From CAYRQF01 sp964615845 (lineage in GTDB: Bacteria > Patescibacteriota > Minisyncoccia > Phycocordibacterales > CSBR16-119): DNA of 7,595 bases. Made by a program: the position numbers and the translations under genes. The notes beneath the pieces are model-generated. The model had not been told where the DNA came from. It was given only the letters and a program-made list of their open reading frames with translations, and made no database searches. This document shows, piece by piece, positions 5,841-7,595 of this stretch. Numbering within the stretch: the stretch's first letter is position 1; every line of letters begins with the position of its first letter. The stretch lies in assembly GCA_964615845.1 (NCBI GenBank), contig CAZTRC010000022.1, positions 1 to 7,595 of the forward strand. Reading direction: 5' to 3'.

Positions 5841-7117
5841 ACGACTTCAATATCAACCCGAACCATTTCTTCGACTCGACGTATGTCTGCCAAAAGGTTG
5901 GAACGATTAGTGTTAGCTAAAGTAAGTTTAAACACTGGCTTACCACCGTGTTTAGCGAACGTGGAGGTATCGCCCTTCTTTTTGTTAACGATGATTTCCA
6001 CAAATGATTCAAGCGATTCGATTTTTTTTAAGCCGAGGACTCGGGTAATTACGCCCTCCTCTTTGGGATACCAATGCATATTTGCCGCGTATTTTTCGCA
6101 CTTCTTAGGCACTATTGGCGACAAATTAGTGCGGGTGAGTATGTCATTCATGTTGTGATTAATACCACACGCTAACTCATGTAGAGTATGACGGTAACCA
6201 CCAACTCGAGCGCCAATCTCAATAATTTTCCAATCGTTATCAATACGCATCAGTTCAACATGGGCTGATGTGCTGCGCAAACCCAAAGCTCTGATACCTT
6301 TTGCCGCCGCGTCGCGAGCGCGTAGGACTGTTTCCGAAGACAATTTCGTTGGGGTAATACGAAGATATCCAAAAAAATCGTCAAAACCAATCTCGCGCCC
6401 AGTCTTGACGCGTACCAGGGGACAAAAAGTTATCTTACCTCTTGCAGAAACGTACGCGTCAACCGAGTACATCAAGCCTTCCATAAATTCCTCCACCAAC
6501 ACCTGCGGGGTTTCTAATCGGCCATTTTCTCCGTAAACCTTTTTTATTAAAGCAAAAGTTTTTTGTAGTGCTTTCTCAAGTTCTTCTTCATGGTGACAGA
6601 CAGTCACTAGTAGTGATTGAGAAAGATTGGTGGGCTTAACAACTAAAGGAAATCCTATTTTAGCAATAGCTTTTTCTCTAGATTCAGGAGTATTCTCCTT
6701 AACGACAGTGTATTTTGGGGTGATCTTTTTATCATACGCTGCAAAACGCTGACGCATCAAAAGTTTGTCACTGGCCCACATCAGAGATTCAGTCGTAGGA
6801 GTCCTGATATAGGGAACATTAGGTATAAGTTTTATGAAATCAGCAATAAATGATTCAGATCTCGCAGTAACAGCAAAAAGCTCATCCACATAGGGGCGCA
6901 GAGCAGTTGCTATTTTATCTGGCGTAGAAAAATCCACCTCCAAAACAATGTCTGGTTTTAAATAGTCTCCTTTAGTGGGCACCGGATCGACGCGAGTGAT
7001 GTTTTTAATTAACATCACTCTGAACTTATATCCAGAAATTTTCTCGTACTCACGTATGCTCTCAATCACCCCAGTCGGTAGGTTGGAGACAAACGCTATG
7101 ATGTTTTTATTTGGCAT
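5837..7117 (-). CDS. ATP-grasp ligase of L-amino-acid-ligase / CPSase-L-like class
   Basis: This 426-residue enzyme heads the three-ligase block. An N-terminal domain (about 1-105) precedes a grasp core: SDKLLMRQRFAAY (116-128), GFPLVVKPTNLSQSLLV (155-171) with ATP-binding Lys161, QVLVEEFMEGLMYSVDAYV (205-223) with the hinge Glu209-Glu210, HVELM with Glu288, and IIEIGARVGG (298-307) with metal-binding Glu300. The 'E-I-xAR-x-GG' ending is typical of the BacD-like L-amino-acid ligase and biotin-carboxylase branch. Residues from about 352 form an extra domain (GVITRVLGL...VNKKKGD...) like the C-terminal lid of dipeptide ligases. The predicted reaction is ATP-dependent joining of two amino acids or small acids; substrates are unknown. 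The ATG is preceded by a weak AAGG only 3 bases away and by a promoter about 50 bases upstream. Its TGA stop overlaps the next start. Confidence 0.9.
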   Translation of the reverse strand: MPNKNIIAFVSNLPTGVIESIREYEKISGYKFRVMLIKNITRVDPVPTKGDYLKPDIVLEVDFSTPDKIATALRPYVDELFAVTARSESFIADFIKLIPNVPYIRTPTTESLMWASDKLLMRQRFAAYDKKITPKYTVVKENTPESREKAIAKIGFPLVVKPTNLSQSLLVTVCHHEEELEKALQKTFALIKKVYGENGRLETPQVLVEEFMEGLMYSVDAYVSARGKITFCPLVRVKTGREIGFDDFFGYLRITPTKLSSETVLRARDAAAKGIRALGLRSTSAHVELMRIDNDWKIIEIGARVGGYRHTLHELACGINHNMNDILTRTNLSPIVPKKCEKYAANMHWYPKEEGVITRVLGLKKIESLESFVEIIVNKKKGDTSTFAKHGGKPVFKLTLANTNRSNLLADIRRVEEMVRVDIEVV

Positions 7118-7170
7118 AAACCTTAACCAAAATGATAGGGTCCGAAGTTAGCGCTCAATAGTACGCTTTT

Positions 7171-7199
7171 AGGATACTTTGACCACTTGACAAAGTCAA
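7171..7199 (-). promoter_or_regulatory. Promoter for the ATP-grasp operon with overlapping dyads
   Basis: The minus strand reads TTGACT (7194-7199), 17 bases, TATCCT (7171-7176), giving a leader of about 47 bases. The spacer holds further half-sites of the same word: TTTGAC at 7195-7200, GTCAA at 7187-7191 and GTCAAA at 7178-7183. These form two alternative dyads that could bind a repressor. An alternative -10 (TATCAT, 7132-7137) lies closer to the ATG but lacks a good -35. Confidence 0.5.
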
Positions 7200-7212
7200 A
7201 TAAAGTTGTGTT

Positions 7213-7595
7213 TCATTTCATTGTACCCACTTCAATAGCGGCCTCGATTTGATTCTTAAAATCCTCAAAAGTGGTAAATTCCATCTGTTCCCCATTAAGA
7301 AGGAAGGTTGGGGTACCGGTAAACCCTAGATCACGAGCCTCATTGAAGCTCTTACTAATAGCGTCCGCAATCACTGAAGAATCCATGTGGAGTTTGAACT
7401 TGGCAACATCAAGACCTAATTCTTCCGCGTATTGGTTGAAAAAAGCCGAAGCATTTGACGAACGACTCCAGGTTGCCTGGTTGTCGAACAACTTGTCATG
7501 CATTTCCCAGAACTTGCCCTGGACGCCAGCAGCTTCAGCAGCCTTGGCGGCTGGAGTAGCCATTGGATGAATATTGATTAGTGGGAAGTGCTTAT
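7213..7595 (-). CDS. DsbA-family thioredoxin-fold oxidoreductase, 5' end cut by window
   Basis: The frame stays open to the right edge. Upstream of the Met at 7563 the same frame reads KHFPLINIHP, so that Met is internal and the true start lies outside the window. The visible 127 residues match the C-terminal half of DsbA-like (Thioredoxin_4) proteins: KHFPL...HP, AAKAAEAAG, QGKFWEMHDKLFDNQ, a helical insert with YAEELGLDVAKFKLHMDS, then GFTGTPTFLLNG with the cis-proline loop (TPTF) that faces the active site. The CXXC motif would be upstream and is not visible. Such proteins normally act outside the cytoplasmic membrane on protein disulfides. The stop TGA is 95 bases before the ATP-grasp operon, and no terminator separates them, so partial read-through is possible. 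Confidence 0.9.
   Translation of the reverse strand, partial: KHFPLINIHPMATPAAKAAEAAGVQGKFWEMHDKLFDNQATWSRSSNASAFFNQYAEELGLDVAKFKLHMDSSVIADAISKSFNEARDLGFTGTPTFLLNGEQMEFTTFEDFKNQIEAAIEVGTMK

Noticed and set aside
7118..7165. Eleven-codon TTG mini-gene as a leader or precursor peptide before the ligases
   Set aside because: No ribosome site, rare start codon, and nothing in the residues (SANFGPYHFG) resembles a known ligase substrate; too short to support.
7213..7563. Complete 116-aa gene starting at ATG 7563
   Set aside because: The same frame continues upstream as KHFPLINIHP, a conserved DsbA-family stretch, so this Met is internal and the gene is partial.
1..7595. UGA-as-glycine genetic code
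   Set aside because: Several genes end at TGA exactly where family length predicts, including both coupled ligase junctions.

Overview
All eight or nine credible genes lie on the minus strand, so the window reads right to left. The stop codons used are TGA, TAG and TAA, so this is the standard code and not the UGA=Gly code of some Candidate Phyla Radiation lineages. Compact genes, 4-base gene overlaps, few Shine-Dalgarno sites, a DsbA-like thioredoxin protein with a KHFPL...QGKFWEMHDKLF signature, many ATP-grasp ligases and heptamer-type intergenic microrepeats suggest a Patescibacteria/CPR bacterium (Parcubacteria-like). That placement is inference; no marker gene is present.

Right edge (7213-7595): the C-terminal half of a secreted DsbA-family thioredoxin-fold protein, cut by the window end. 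Between 7118 and 7212 is a plausible sigma70-type promoter (TTGACT-17-TATCCT) with nested TTTGAC half-sites. It drives a tight block of three different ATP-grasp ligases. The first is 426 aa (5837-7117), of the L-amino-acid-ligase / carbamoyl-phosphate-synthase-like class. The other two (4959-5840 and 4045-4953) are RimK-like. They are joined by start/stop overlaps or a 5-base gap. A 188-aa exported or membrane-anchored protein with a degenerate YHYH-like domain follows 25 bases later (3453-4019). This block looks like a small pathway that makes amide bonds sequentially, such as a peptide or amino-acid-conjugate product, and is the best candidate here for an undescribed system. No product can be read from the sequence.

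Centre (2842-3452): a self-contained unit with an extended -10 promoter, a perfect AAAGGAGG ribosome site, a 165-aa protein resembling the choice-of-anchor M type domain, and a strong intrinsic terminator. Its base usage (GC-rich, many TCGA) differs from its neighbours.

Left part (1-2840): a sugar-related unit. A cytoplasmic GH1 beta-glycosidase starts from an apparently leaderless transcript. A 95-base spacer follows, carrying a perfect GC-rich hairpin and a heptamer repeat. Next come a ten-helix EamA/DMT transporter and a membrane-anchored clan GH-A glycoside hydrolase that runs off the left edge. Together they suggest extracellular trimming of a glycan or glycoside, transport, and intracellular hydrolysis. 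No tRNA, rRNA, CRISPR array or insertion sequence was seen, and no gene-free stretch exceeds about 100 bases.
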